64,000 nucleotides of DNA from Anaerolineae bacterium. GTDB taxonomy: Bacteria; Chloroflexota; Anaerolineae; 4572-78; J111. The notes beneath the pieces are model-generated. The model searched no databases. It was not told where the DNA came from and was given only the letters and a program-made list of their open reading frames with translations. Positions within the stretch are counted from its first letter, which is position 1. Every line of letters begins with the position of its first letter. Positions 16,647 to 25,896 of this stretch are shown here, in pieces. Made by a program: the position numbers and the translations under genes. The stretch lies in assembly GCA_023151115.1 (NCBI GenBank), contig JAKLJP010000032.1:3227-67226 (forward strand), written 5' to 3'.

Positions 16647-16650
16647 AGCC

Positions 16651-16698
16651 GAAAATCACCCTTCGATACGGGCTAACGCCCTACTCAGGATGATTTTC
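16651..16698. repeat. Palindromic element, family B (TTCGATACGG...CTACTCAGGATG)
   Basis: GAAAATCACC at the left pairs with GGATGATTTTC at the right (one mismatch), around CTTCGATACGGG...CCTACTCAGG. A related copy lies at 37002-37050. Each copy's outer arms are self-complementary even though they differ between copies (AAAATCA versus CAGCATC). Confidence 0.75.
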
Positions 16699-16706
16699 GA
16701 GCTAAT

Positions 16707-18158
16707 TTAAGGAATGGGGATAGCAATAGTAATTCCCAGGGCTTGCAACGGCTCGATCAGCACCGCCGGAAACAGGCCCAACAGGACGGTGGCCGCCGAG
16801 AGCAGCACAATCAGCAGCAACAGCAGGGGAGGTTCCTGGACGGTAAAAACAACGGTAGGTCTGGCTGACCCTTTGTTGGATCGGGTCAGCCGGCGTGGCA
16901 ATAAGGTGGACCTGAACCCGCGCAGGTACCCCAGGGCCACCCCCAACCCGGCCAGAGCCAGCAACACAGACCAACCCGGCCCTACCGCCGCCATCGAGCG
17001 CAAAAGCTGCCAGTGGGTGGCAAAACCGGCCGTAAAGGGGGTCCCGGCCAGAGTCAAGCCGCCCAAAGTCAGGCCGGCAGTGGCGATTGGCATTTGTTGG
17101 GCCATCTCTCGCAGTTCAGCAAAACCATCACTTCCGGCGCGGAGGCGAATGGCCGAGGTGCTGGCGGCAATCAAGGTCAAGGCCAGCGCCCGCCCGATTA
17201 AACTAACCAGAATGGTGATAACGCCGGTCTCCCCACCCAGGCCCAATAAGGTCAGGGTACAACCCAGGTCAAACAGCGCGGCATAGCCCATGAGTTCGCT
17301 AAAACCGCGCTGCACACTGGCCGTAATCCCCCCCATCAACGCCGTTGCCACTCCACCCATAATCAGGGCTTGCACCGCTTGCGGCGATTCGACCAGCCAG
17401 GGGAAATCGGCCAGCAGATGGATTAGAGTTGAAAAAGCAATAATGGGAAAAGCGATCAGTACAAAGGCGGCGGTGGCCGGCGCAGACTCGCCGGAGGTAG
17501 TGGTCAGCCAACTATGAAAAGGCACAACCGCCAACCAGAGGGCAAATCCAAAGCCCACCAGCAATGTGGTTTGTTCTAAATTACCACTCGTTTGCAACCC
17601 GCCGCTCAACTGATAAAAGTCAATACGCCAGGCCGCCAGCAAAAACAAGGGCGTCGCCAGCGACATCAGCACCAAAAAGCGCAGGGCAGCGCGGGTAGAG
17701 TCAACTCGCCCCCCTTGAATCACAAAAACCGTTAAAATAACCGCCACTTCAATGAGAATAGCGATAATCCCCAGATGGCGCGACAGGCTGGCCGCCCCCA
17801 AAAGCCCCAAAATAGCCAACCCGGCCGGATAAAAGGTGCGATTGTCACGCCAACTGGTGCTGGCCGCCGTCCGGCTTTCGCGTTTGGGCCGCGTCTGGGG
17901 GAGCAGGGCCGGTATTAAAAAAAGCAGGGCGGTAGCGGCAAACAACAACAACAAAGTTACTTGCGAAAAACGGTCCAACTCGATGCTGCGACCTAAAAAA
18001 TTTAAGATGATGCCGGTCGGCAGCCAGGTAACGAACCAGGCTAAAAGGAGAGCTACTCCTGCGGCCATAATCGCGCCCAGCCCCAGCCGCCGCAGCACAT
18101 AAACAATAGGGACAGCCCCAATGGGTAAAGCGATGAGCCAGAAGGCTTGAGGGATCAA
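16707..18158 (-). CDS. Proton-conducting membrane subunit (NuoN/MrpD-like)
   Basis: 484 residues, about 14 helices. The core resembles the antiporter-like subunits of complex I and Mrp: 'LWLAVVPFHSWLTTTSGESA' followed by 'AFVLIAFPIIAFSTLIHLL' matches the 'PFH.W...A...A' signature, and 'RGFSELMGYAALFDLG' matches the conserved helix with discontinuity. Likely moves protons or Na+ across the membrane. Start chosen at TTG 18158: GGAGGAGG lies just upstream and the TTG overlaps the previous gene's TGA (TTGA), suggesting translational coupling. The longer frame to 18377 would be an antisense-like stretch over the neighbour. Last gene of a three-gene minus-strand module. Confidence 0.75.
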   Translation of the reverse strand: MIPQAFWLIALPIGAVPIVYVLRRLGLGAIMAAGVALLLAWFVTWLPTGIILNFLGRSIELDRFSQVTLLLLFAATALLFLIPALLPQTRPKRESRTAASTSWRDNRTFYPAGLAILGLLGAASLSRHLGIIAILIEVAVILTVFVIQGGRVDSTRAALRFLVLMSLATPLFLLAAWRIDFYQLSGGLQTSGNLEQTTLLVGFGFALWLAVVPFHSWLTTTSGESAPATAAFVLIAFPIIAFSTLIHLLADFPWLVESPQAVQALIMGGVATALMGGITASVQRGFSELMGYAALFDLGCTLTLLGLGGETGVITILVSLIGRALALTLIAASTSAIRLRAGSDGFAELREMAQQMPIATAGLTLGGLTLAGTPFTAGFATHWQLLRSMAAVGPGWSVLLALAGLGVALGYLRGFRSTLLPRRLTRSNKGSARPTVVFTVQEPPLLLLLIVLLSAATVLLGLFPAVLIEPLQALGITIAIPIP

Positions 18159-18877
18159 AATTCCTCCTCCAACCCGGCCCCTTTGGCAATAATCAGGTAG
18201 CCAATTGCCAGGGCAATCAATAAATTGACGGCGCCCCACAGCCCGGTCATCAATAAACTCTTCTCGATGGTGGTGTAATACAAATCGAAGCCGGTCAAAG
18301 CGGTAAAGAGGCCATGCGCTACTCGCATGGGGTCTTCGGTCAGGATCAGGGTGACCAGGCCGGCTAAAACCAGCCAATAGACCGCCGTAGTCATATTCAG
18401 CGATAAATCCGGCAGCGCAAATGTATTACTCAAGGTGTTGGCAATGATGATCATCAGTAAGACCACCAAAACCCTGAACATGAACCCGGTAGCGGCCGGG
18501 CTGCGCCGGCGGTCTTGACCCTTTATCAGTGACATGAGAGAGAAATTAGGCCACCATTTAAAATTGATCCAGCCGGCGCCTTTATTCCGCTCTGCCGGGG
18601 AGGTAAAAAAGGCCAGCCGAGTGGAAACCTGTCGGGCCGACAAAAAAAGAATGGGGCAGATAAACGCGCCAATCATGACCTTTAAAGCCGCCAGGTCGGG
18701 CCGGATAACACGAGATAAAATCAGGCCGGCCAGGATATACTGCATCAGCAAAGCCAGAATTAGCGTTCGCCAATCCCGCGCCACCAGAATAACCCCGGCG
18801 GTGATAAATAGCCCCAGCAGGGCTGACTCTTGGGTTAAAAATTGTAATCGAGCTAAAATTTCCGGTAAGGTTGGCAT
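18155..18877 (-). CDS. Membrane subunit of the antiporter-like module
   Basis: 240 residues, about six to seven helices with a basic loop in the middle (INFKWWPNFSLMSLIKGQD). I do not recognise a family with certainty. Its position between two complex-I/Mrp-type large subunits suggests a small membrane subunit comparable to NuoJ/K or HyfE-type proteins, but this is inference from context. Start ATG 18877 lacks an obvious Shine-Dalgarno. Its stop TGA overlaps the TTG start of the next gene. A family A palindrome with flanking direct repeats separates it from the upstream gene. Confidence 0.6.
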   Translation of the reverse strand: MPTLPEILARLQFLTQESALLGLFITAGVILVARDWRTLILALLMQYILAGLILSRVIRPDLAALKVMIGAFICPILFLSARQVSTRLAFFTSPAERNKGAGWINFKWWPNFSLMSLIKGQDRRRSPAATGFMFRVLVVLLMIIIANTLSNTFALPDLSLNMTTAVYWLVLAGLVTLILTEDPMRVAHGLFTALTGFDLYYTTIEKSLLMTGLWGAVNLLIALAIGYLIIAKGAGLEEEF

Positions 18878-18887
18878 TAAAAATAGG

Positions 18888-18958
18888 TGTTCGCTTTAGA
18901 TTACTCTCGTTCCCAAACTGACGCGAAGCGTGGGAACGAGAGTAAGATGTTCGCTTTA
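18888..18958. repeat. Family A palindrome flanked by 11-bp direct repeats
   Basis: Arms ACTCTCGTTCCCA (18903-18915) and TGGGAACGAGAGT (18931-18943), 15-nt loop. The 11-mer TGTTCGCTTTA stands on both sides (18888-18898 and 18948-18958), as a target-site duplication would. The right copy contains the stop codon of the minus-strand gene ending at 18956. Confidence 0.8.
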
Positions 18959-20578
18959 CGTTCCTAACAAAATAATCAAAATACCGACTAGCGCGGTGAA
19001 CAAGGCCCAGCCCATATAGTGGCGACCCTCAAGAATGACTCGTATCCGCAAGATAAAACGGCCCAGCCAGTTTAGCCAAGCGGCCCACCAGGGTAATAAC
19101 CAGCCCAGGCGGGCAAAATCGGCCAGCAGGAAAGGAGCTATTTTTAGTCGGCTAGTCAAAGTTGGCCTGAAATAGCCCAGCCCAAATCCACCCAGAATTG
19201 TGACCACCAAAGCGCCTACAATGGCGGCTTCCTGTTGAAAATTGGCCGGGGGCAAGTTTGTCCGGGTCAGCGTCGCCAGAATCAAAGGGGCCAGGCCGGG
19301 GATCAAAAACGGGACCATGACCACAATACCCACCATTGAACGCCGCTCGCTCTGTTCGTCCCCTTGCCATAAGAGTAGCCAATAACGGACCAGCCCACTC
19401 AAGGCCAGGCTTTCGGACAAAATGACCAAAAACAGCAGCGGGATATTATCTCTCAGCAGCAAGGCGTGGTAAAGGGTCGTCCGGGCTAACCAGCCCAGCG
19501 AGAAAGGCAGCCCGATTAGAGTCAATGTGGCCGCAACAGCCGGCAGATAGGGCCAGGACCAGGCGCCTTCGGTGAGGCGGGGTCTACCCAGATGAGGTGT
19601 GATCCACAAAACGACGATGCTCAACATCAAGCCGACGCTGTAGGCTGTCGTCGCTCCCTGGTCCAGCGGCGCAACCAGCACCAAAAACGCCATTCCAACC
19701 AGCAACAAGCGAGCCAGCAAATCCGGTTGCTCGTCCGACAGCCAGGCCAGCAGCCCATTGAGCAGCATAAACAGCCCGAACAACCAGGGCATCAGGCCGG
19801 TCTGCGGTTGAACCAGCACCCGCATTGCCAGGTAGACGCCAATGACCAGCGACAGCGCCAGATAAGCCAGCGTCCCATAATCCTGCCAGCGACCATGCAC
19901 GTTGGTTTCGATAAAAGGATACAACCCCAGCCGTAGCCACAAGGCCAAGCCCAACCACAGCGCCCCTGGCCCGGCGCCCGGCGTTGGCCCCAGGCTGGCC
20001 AACATCAGCCCGGCGATAGTAAATAAGCCCAGAAAGATGCGGGCAATACTCAGCTCGCGGTGGCCGCGCTGAAGCCAGTAAAACATGGTCAGTACATCGA
20101 AGCCCAGGACGGCATACACCAGGGTCAGGCCGTTGGCCGAGACAAACAGAAAACACGCCCCCGCGCCCAGGACCAACCAGATTGCCAGGTCGCTGACATT
20201 TTCTTCTCGCTTAGGAGGCGCGGGGAGGATCAAGGGAGTAGCCAGCGTGACTGCCAGCAAAATCAAGATGGTCAGCAGCAAAAAGGGCAGACTCAGCGCG
20301 TCGGCGCGAATGGTCAAAGCGGCGACCGTATCGGCGCTGGAGAAGTTCCAGCCGGAGAGCAGTTCCAATCCCTCGCCGGCCGCATCCGCTCCAAAGGTGA
20401 GGCGCACCCCCGCCAAAGCTACGGCGGCCAGACCAACCACCACCGGCGCACTCCAATGGCGCAATTCCGATTGCGCCCGCCAGCGCGAGGCCAATTGCAA
20501 GGCAACCAACGGCAAAATGAAAGCGCCCAACAGCAAAACCGCCGCCGGCGCTAAGGGAGAAAATAAAGCCCCGAACAT
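18956..20578 (-). CDS. Divergent complex-I/antiporter-like membrane protein
   Basis: 540 residues, about 14-16 helices. Weak similarity to NuoL/NuoM/MrpA-type subunits: 'LSLPFLLLTILILLAVTLATP' near the start and 'LWLRLGLYPFIETNVHGRWQD' where those proteins have the 'PFH.WLP.A...A' segment. The family's His and most acidic positions there are changed, so it may be a structural or altered ion-channel subunit. I place the start at ATG 20578, 10 nt after a promoter-like TACAAT, which would give a nearly leaderless message. First gene of the three-gene module; no NADH- or ferredoxin-binding subunit lies nearby. Confidence 0.6.
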   Translation of the reverse strand: MFGALFSPLAPAAVLLLGAFILPLVALQLASRWRAQSELRHWSAPVVVGLAAVALAGVRLTFGADAAGEGLELLSGWNFSSADTVAALTIRADALSLPFLLLTILILLAVTLATPLILPAPPKREENVSDLAIWLVLGAGACFLFVSANGLTLVYAVLGFDVLTMFYWLQRGHRELSIARIFLGLFTIAGLMLASLGPTPGAGPGALWLGLALWLRLGLYPFIETNVHGRWQDYGTLAYLALSLVIGVYLAMRVLVQPQTGLMPWLFGLFMLLNGLLAWLSDEQPDLLARLLLVGMAFLVLVAPLDQGATTAYSVGLMLSIVVLWITPHLGRPRLTEGAWSWPYLPAVAATLTLIGLPFSLGWLARTTLYHALLLRDNIPLLFLVILSESLALSGLVRYWLLLWQGDEQSERRSMVGIVVMVPFLIPGLAPLILATLTRTNLPPANFQQEAAIVGALVVTILGGFGLGYFRPTLTSRLKIAPFLLADFARLGWLLPWWAAWLNWLGRFILRIRVILEGRHYMGWALFTALVGILIILLGT

Positions 20579-20588
20579 GAGGGTTTGA

Positions 20589-20617
20589 ATTGTAGCACAA
20601 GGCAAAGAAAAGACCAA
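20589..20617 (-). promoter_or_regulatory. Candidate promoter of the antiporter-like module
   Basis: Minus strand TTGGTC (20612-20617), 17-bp spacer, TACAAT (20589-20594) with TGC in front. The gene starts 10 nt downstream, so the message would be nearly leaderless. It lies after the ftsZ terminator, where an independent promoter is needed. Confidence 0.35.
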
Positions 20618-20683
20618 AATACTCGGTCTTCCATCTTGCGTGTTGCATTTGGGGTTAAGATATGACGGTCCGCCATCAGCGGT

Positions 20684-20724
20684 CTAAAAAAAGAGCGCCC
20701 CTGGTTGAGAGAGACCAGGGGCGC
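20684..20724 (-). terminator. Rho-independent terminator ending the dcw cluster
   Basis: GC-rich 11-bp stem GCGCCCCTGGT (20695-20705) / ACCAGGGGCGC (20714-20724), followed on the minus strand by CTTTTTTT (20684-20691). About 140 bp downstream of the ftsZ stop, the end of the division operon. Confidence 0.85.
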
Positions 20725-20800
20725 AGTGGGGATGCGGTGTGTGGTTTTTGCCTGCCACACTCAGGCCATAGGAGGGTACTGGATATCAAAAGGATAAGAT

Positions 20801-20862
20801 GACGCGAGGAGGCGAGGAGGCGTTTATCGTATCTTCGCCTCCCCGCCTCACCTTTCATCGCG

Positions 20863-20864
<2 letters not shown>
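20801..20864. repeat. Repeat hairpin touching the ftsZ stop
   Basis: GACGCGAGGAGGCGAGGAGG facing CGCCTCCCCGCCTC and a distal TCGCGTC. Words of 8 nt (GGCGAGGA) on one side, complementary on the other, loop TTTATCGTATCTT. The right end abuts the ftsZ TGA (20863-20865). Confidence 0.7.
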
Positions 20865-22026
<1,162 letters not shown>

Positions 22027-22043
22027 GATGTTTCCTCCTATGA

Positions 22044-22170
22044 TACGGTAGACAGTAGACGGTAGACAGGGATAGAAGATAGAGGATAGAGGATAGAGGA
22101 TGGAAGATAGTAAATACTTTTTTGCTATGTACCATCTGCTACCTGCTATTCGCTATCTGCTGCCTGCTAC
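22044..22170. repeat. Heptad tracts between ftsA and ftsZ
   Basis: Plus strand: GTAGACA, GTAGACG, GTAGACA (22048-22068), then six units from 22071 to 22112 (GATAGAA, GATAGAG three times, GATGGAA, GATAGTA), an AT-rich spacer, and GCTACCTGC-type words to 22170. The ftsA stop TAG (22167-22169) lies in the last words. Confidence 0.8.
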
Positions 22171-23393
22171 CCCGGTAAAAACACTTTCAGCCATCCCGGC
22201 ATTTTCAATGAACTCCCACTGGGTTGATGATTAACCTGCTGCGGCAAATCGTGTTTGATGCCCCACTCAAGCAGGCCCACGCTGGTGGTAAAGGCCGGGC
22301 TTTGCAGCGAGTCGACCAGGCCGCGCAAATTCTGCGGCTGGCCGATACGGGCGGGTAAACCCATAATATCACGGGCCAAATCGCGCAAGCCGGCCAGGTC
22401 AGCCACACCTCCGCAAAGCACCAGTCCCGCCGGCAACAGCCCATCGTAGCCGCTGCGCTTGATCTCTTTCAAGACCATCTCCAAAATTTCCTCGGCGCGG
22501 GCTTCGATAATTTCCGACAAAAACTGGCGCGAGATACCCTGCTGGCCATCCTCTCCAAACATATTCACCCTGACCGTTTCTTCGGGCATAATGGTGTGGG
22601 ACAGGGCGTGGCCGTATTTGATTTTTAACTCTTCCGCCGTACTGAAGGGGGTGCGTAACCCCACCGCAATATCGTTGGTCACTTGTTCGCCGCCGGTGGG
22701 CAAAACCACCGTATGCCAGATGCTGCCCTCGATGAAGATGGCAATGTCGGTGGTGCCGCCGCCAATATCCACCAGCACCACCCCCATCTCCCGCTCGATG
22801 TCGGTCAGGGCGGCCTCACCGGAGGCTAACGGTTCCAGCACCAGCGCGTCAATTTGAATCCCGGCATTTTGGACACACTTGATCAGGTTACGGATGGAGG
22901 AGGTTGAGCCGGTGACAATGTGCGCTTCGACTTCCAGGCGGTAGGCTTGCATGCCCAGCGGGTCGCGCACCCCGTCGTCGCCATCTACGGTAAAACCGCG
23001 CGGGATAATGTGCAGAATTTCGCGGTTGTGGGGGATGTCAATGGCGCGGGCCTGCTCCAGCGCCCGTTCGACATCTACCGGGCGGATCCCCCGCTCGCCC
23101 CGGCTGATGGCGACCACCCCCCGGCTGTTGATAGAGCTAATATGCGCCCCGGCCAAACCCACATAGGCGCTGGCAATGCCATAGCCCGAAGTCCGCTCGG
23201 CCCGCTGAACCGACTCGGTGATGGCCGCCGTCACTTCACCTACATTGACCACCACCCCTTTGCGAATGCCCTTCGAGGGGACAACGCCCACCCCAACAAT
23301 GCGCATGGCATTTTCCGGGGGCGGTCCCACTTCGGCGACGAGGGTGCAAATTTTGGTAGTGCCTATATCTAAGGCCACAACTGTCCGGTCCAC
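22167..23393 (-). CDS. ftsA: Cell division protein FtsA
   Basis: 408 residues. Actin-family ATPase that anchors FtsZ to the membrane. Phosphate-1 'VVALDIGTTKICTLVAE', the 1C domain (about 85-165), phosphate-2 'GVVLVDIGGGTTDIAIF', adenosine motif 'GLVLCGGVADLAGL', and a C-terminal amphipathic helix MPGWLKVFLPG expected to insert in the membrane. The last bases and stop fall in a repeat tract. Located between ftsQ (346 bp upstream) and ftsZ. Confidence 0.97.
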   Translation of the reverse strand: MDRTVVALDIGTTKICTLVAEVGPPPENAMRIVGVGVVPSKGIRKGVVVNVGEVTAAITESVQRAERTSGYGIASAYVGLAGAHISSINSRGVVAISRGERGIRPVDVERALEQARAIDIPHNREILHIIPRGFTVDGDDGVRDPLGMQAYRLEVEAHIVTGSTSSIRNLIKCVQNAGIQIDALVLEPLASGEAALTDIEREMGVVLVDIGGGTTDIAIFIEGSIWHTVVLPTGGEQVTNDIAVGLRTPFSTAEELKIKYGHALSHTIMPEETVRVNMFGEDGQQGISRQFLSEIIEARAEEILEMVLKEIKRSGYDGLLPAGLVLCGGVADLAGLRDLARDIMGLPARIGQPQNLRGLVDSLQSPAFTTSVGLLEWGIKHDLPQQVNHQPSGSSLKMPGWLKVFLPG

Positions 23394-23625
23394 CCTAAGC
23401 CTCCTCGCCGCTGGCGGTTAAGAAAGGATGAAGGCTGAAGGAGGAAAGATGAAAAATAGGTTTTATTTTTCGCCTTCGCTCTCCCGCTTTCCACCTTTCT
23501 TTAAAATGTGGCCGAATCAACCAATAAAGCCGGTAAGATGCAAAAATTAGTTTACCACAATATGTAGTATTTTGCAATAGGTTTGACCACAACATCTTGT
23601 GTTTTTCCTTAAAATTTCTCTCATT

Positions 23626-23666
23626 TCTCTCGTTCCCAAACTAACGCGAAGCCTGGGAACGAGAGA
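23626..23666. repeat. Family A palindrome, copy 3
   Basis: Arms TCTCTCGTTCCCA (23626-23638) / TGGGAACGAGAGA (23654-23666), loop containing AACGCGAAGCC, almost the same loop as the copy at 18903. Confidence 0.85.
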
Positions 23667-23685
23667 ATAAGAGCACGGTTCATTT

Positions 23686-23728
23686 TCTCTCGTTCCTCTC
23701 GTGCCCAAACTGAGTTTGGGCACGAGAG
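23686..23728. repeat. Family A palindrome, copy 4, with a truncated neighbour
   Basis: TCTCGTGCCCAAAC (23697-23710) / GTTTGGGCACGAGA (23714-23727) around TGA, the same TGA loop as the copy at 3271 but with a compensated T-to-G change (GTTCCC to GTGCCC, matched by GGGCAC in the other arm). Preceded by a truncated left arm TCTCTCGTTCC (23686-23696). Confidence 0.8.
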
Positions 23729-23730
23729 AC

Positions 23731-23765
23731 TTCTTATTTCTAATTTCTTATTTCTAATTTCTTAT
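23731..23765. repeat. Heptad tract encoding the C-terminus of FtsQ
   Basis: Five perfect 7-nt units TTCTTAT / TTCTAAT alternating from 23731 to 23765. On the minus strand they encode the last residues of FtsQ (DKKLEIRN) and provide its TAG stop. Confidence 0.85.
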
Positions 23766-24606
23766 CCCCTATCCCAGGCTGCCCGATTTGAATCACCGAA
23801 GCCGGTTTGTAAACCGGCCGCAGCGGGTCACGCATATCAATATAGGCCGGGGTAATATTGCGCTCTTTCAAGTCGCTCAGCACAGCAGTCAAGACGACCA
23901 ATTTGGCTTTGATTTCGTCGCCGCTACCCAGGTAAACCGGCCAGCCTTCGGGTGTGGCGACGGTGAGACCGCGCAGACGTGAGTAACGAATGGTGGTCAC
24001 ATCCGGGGCCAGCACCCGTAGGGTTTGTGCGCCCTGCACAATATTAAAATCAATCTGGTAGCCCACCTCAAGGGGCTGGCGGTCGTCATCAATAATCCGC
24101 AGCATGCCGGTCAAATCTTCTTTGGGCGGGACCACAGTGCCTTCCTGGTCAATCCACCACAGGGTTTGGCCGCTCTGCCACAGCAGTTCGGGCCGCCGCT
24201 CGCTGACTTCAATCACCACTCTGGCCGGCAGCGCCAGCGAGACCGTAGCCGATTTGATATTGGGCAGGGTCATCACCCGTTTGACCACCTCCGCCGGGTT
24301 GATCCAAAAAATACTCTGGCGGTCAATGCCGCTGCTGGTATAAATCTCGCGGGCCGACACCGCCACATTGCCCCGGATTTCGGCAGTGTAGACAAAAAAG
24401 GCCGGCCGGGTAAAAAGCAAATACATCACCAAACCCAACAACATCAACACCAGCAGACCACTCAACTTGACCCCTCGAGTCTGCCAGAAATTCAAGGCCG
24501 GGGCCAACGTCAGACGGGGCTGAAATGCCGTTGCTTCGTAATTAACCGCTTGTTTGCCCAGCCGCACCTCGGACCGGCGGCGGCGCTGTTGCTTGACCTT
24601 AAACAT
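23740..24606 (-). CDS. ftsQ: Cell division protein FtsQ/DivIB
   Basis: 288 residues. Basic cytoplasmic N-terminus, one transmembrane helix (about 50-70, GLLVLMLLGLVMYLLF), a POTRA domain (about 75-145: 'VYTAEIRGNVAVSAREIYTS' ... 'ARVVIEVSERRPELLW'), and the FtsQ beta domain. It bridges FtsZ-side and septal peptidoglycan-side components and binds FtsL and FtsB/DivIC. The C-terminal residues are encoded by the heptad tract at 23731-23765, so the native end may have been replaced. Sits between ddl and ftsA, as in many bacteria. Confidence 0.9.
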   Translation of the reverse strand: MFKVKQQRRRRSEVRLGKQAVNYEATAFQPRLTLAPALNFWQTRGVKLSGLLVLMLLGLVMYLLFTRPAFFVYTAEIRGNVAVSAREIYTSSGIDRQSIFWINPAEVVKRVMTLPNIKSATVSLALPARVVIEVSERRPELLWQSGQTLWWIDQEGTVVPPKEDLTGMLRIIDDDRQPLEVGYQIDFNIVQGAQTLRVLAPDVTTIRYSRLRGLTVATPEGWPVYLGSGDEIKAKLVVLTAVLSDLKERNITPAYIDMRDPLRPVYKPASVIQIGQPGIGDKKLEIRN

Positions 24607-24609
24607 AAT

Positions 24610-24685
24610 CTTTGGGAGTAGGGAGTAAGTAGTAGGAAGTAGGGGTAAAAAACAACCTGCAACCTGCTACTTGCAACCTGTTACT
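24610..24685. repeat. Heptad tracts between ddl and ftsQ
   Basis: Plus strand GGAGTAG, GGAGTAA, GTAGTAG, GAAGTAG (7-nt period), spacer GGGGTAAAAAACA, then ACCTGCAACCTGCTACTTGC words. The ddl stop TAA (24681-24683) is in the second tract. Confidence 0.75.
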
Positions 24686-25814
24686 CCGCCTGCCTCACAT
24701 CAAACATAGTTTCCGACTGCTGCTTATCGGCGTGCCGTTCCAGGGCCAGTTCGATCAGCCGGTCGAGCAGTTGGCTGTAGGATAAGCCGCTGGCTTCCCA
24801 CAGTTTGGGATACATGCTGATGGGGGTGAAGCCAGGCATGGTGTTGATCTCGTTGACAAAAACTTCGCCGGTCGCTTTTTCCAATAATAAATCCACGCGA
24901 GCCAGGCCGGCGCAGTCCAACGCCTTGAAAGCCATCACTGCCAACTGCCGGATCAACTCGGTGTGCTCCTGGCTCAACGGGGCCGGGATGAGCAGTTCCG
25001 AGGAATTGTCAATATATTTAGCCGCGTAGCTGTAAAATTCCCGCGAAGGGATGATCTCGCCCGGCACAGAGGCGATGGGATCATCGTTGCCCAATACGCT
25101 GACCTCGATTTCCCGCGCCTCCAATCCCTGCTCGACAATCAACTTGCGGTCATAGCGGGCTGCGTCGTCCAATCCTGCCTGTAACTCGGCCCTGTCTTTG
25201 GCCTTGTGGACGCCCACGCTGCTGCCCAGGTTGGCCGGTTTGACAAACATTGGGTAGGGCATAGCCGCTTCACACTCGTCAATGACTGCCTGGGGGTCAT
25301 TTTGCCACTGCTTACGCAGAAAAACCCGGTGCGTCACAATCGGCAGGCCATGCGCCCGAAAAATATCCTTGCAGACTGCCTTATCCATCCCCGTTGCGCT
25401 GGCCGTTACCCCCGCCCCAACGTAGGGGATGCCGACCAACTCCAAAAAACCCTGCACCGTGCCATCCTCGCCAAAAGGACCGTGCAAAACCGGAAAGACC
25501 ACATCCAGCGGGCCGGTTGCTGAAATTGGCAAAGCCAGGGCATTCTCCACCGGCGGCGTCTCGGTTGGCTCCGCTTTGGCCCCGGCCTCAAGCACCGGAT
25601 GCCCGGCCGCCGCGTCGAGCAGCCGCTGGTGGATGTCGCCGCCGGTTAACCACTGGCCGGTTTTGGTGATCCCAATCGGCACCACCTCGTATTTTTGCTT
25701 ATCCAGGGCGGCCATAATACCTTTGGCGGAAGTCAGGCTGACCTCGTGCTCACCGCTCCGCCCGCCAAAAAGCACGCCCACCCGTAGTTTTCGATACTGC
25801 TCCGAAGAACTCAC
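24681..25814 (-). CDS. ddl: D-alanine--D-alanine ligase
   Basis: 377 residues. ATP-grasp enzyme making D-Ala-D-Ala for MurF. N-terminal '[19 protein letters not shown]' and '[19 protein letters not shown]'; ATP-grasp '[18 protein letters not shown]'; metal and substrate end '[19 protein letters not shown]' (Asn-Glu-Ile-Asn). The ~25-residue segment between '[19 protein letters not shown]' and '[14 protein letters not shown]' is a typical variable loop. Start ATG 25814 ([14 protein letters not shown]). Between murB and ftsQ in the dcw cluster. Confidence 0.95.
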   Translation of the reverse strand: MSSSEQYRKLRVGVLFGGRSGEHEVSLTSAKGIMAALDKQKYEVVPIGITKTGQWLTGGDIHQRLLDAAAGHPVLEAGAKAEPTETPPVENALALPISATGPLDVVFPVLHGPFGEDGTVQGFLELVGIPYVGAGVTASATGMDKAVCKDIFRAHGLPIVTHRVFLRKQWQNDPQAVIDECEAAMPYPMFVKPANLGSSVGVHKAKDRAELQAGLDDAARYDRKLIVEQGLEAREIEVSVLGNDDPIASVPGEIIPSREFYSYAAKYIDNSSELLIPAPLSQEHTELIRQLAVMAFKALDCAGLARVDLLLEKATGEVFVNEINTMPGFTPISMYPKLWEASGLSYSQLLDRLIELALERHADKQQSETMFDVRQAE

Positions 25815-25839
25815 AAAAACCTCTCAACAACTAAGCTTA

Positions 25840-25896
25840 GAGATTGGAGATTAGAGATTAAAAATTATCAATCTCCAATCTCTAATCTCCAATCTC
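25840..25896. repeat. Perfectly phased heptad hairpin at the murB stop
   Basis: GAGATTG, GAGATTA, GAGATTA (25840-25860), loop AAAATTAT, then CAATCTC, CAATCTC, TAATCTC, CAATCTC (25869-25896). The two tracts are complementary. The murB stop and last residues (EEIGD) are encoded by the second tract. Confidence 0.9.

Larger units (their letters stand above)
23394..23739. other. Gene-free 346-bp gap between ftsQ and ftsA
   Basis: No ORF with coding character. It holds a repeat hairpin (GGATGAAGGCTGAAGGAGG facing CGCCTTCGCTCTCCCGC, about 23426-23500), an AT-rich stretch (23505-23625) that could host a promoter for ftsA-ftsZ, and two family A palindromes back to back. No clear sigma70 promoter could be fixed on the minus strand. 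Confidence 0.6.

Noticed and set aside
18159..18377. N-terminal extension of the NuoN-like gene
   Set aside because: These 73 codons overlap the well-supported membrane gene 18155-18877 in another frame and lack hydrophobic character; TTG 18158 with GGAGGAGG is better.
19584..20156. 190-codon minus-strand ORF inside the divergent antiporter-like gene
   Set aside because: Alternate frame of a strongly supported transmembrane gene; Gly/Arg/Ala-rich and without a start signal.
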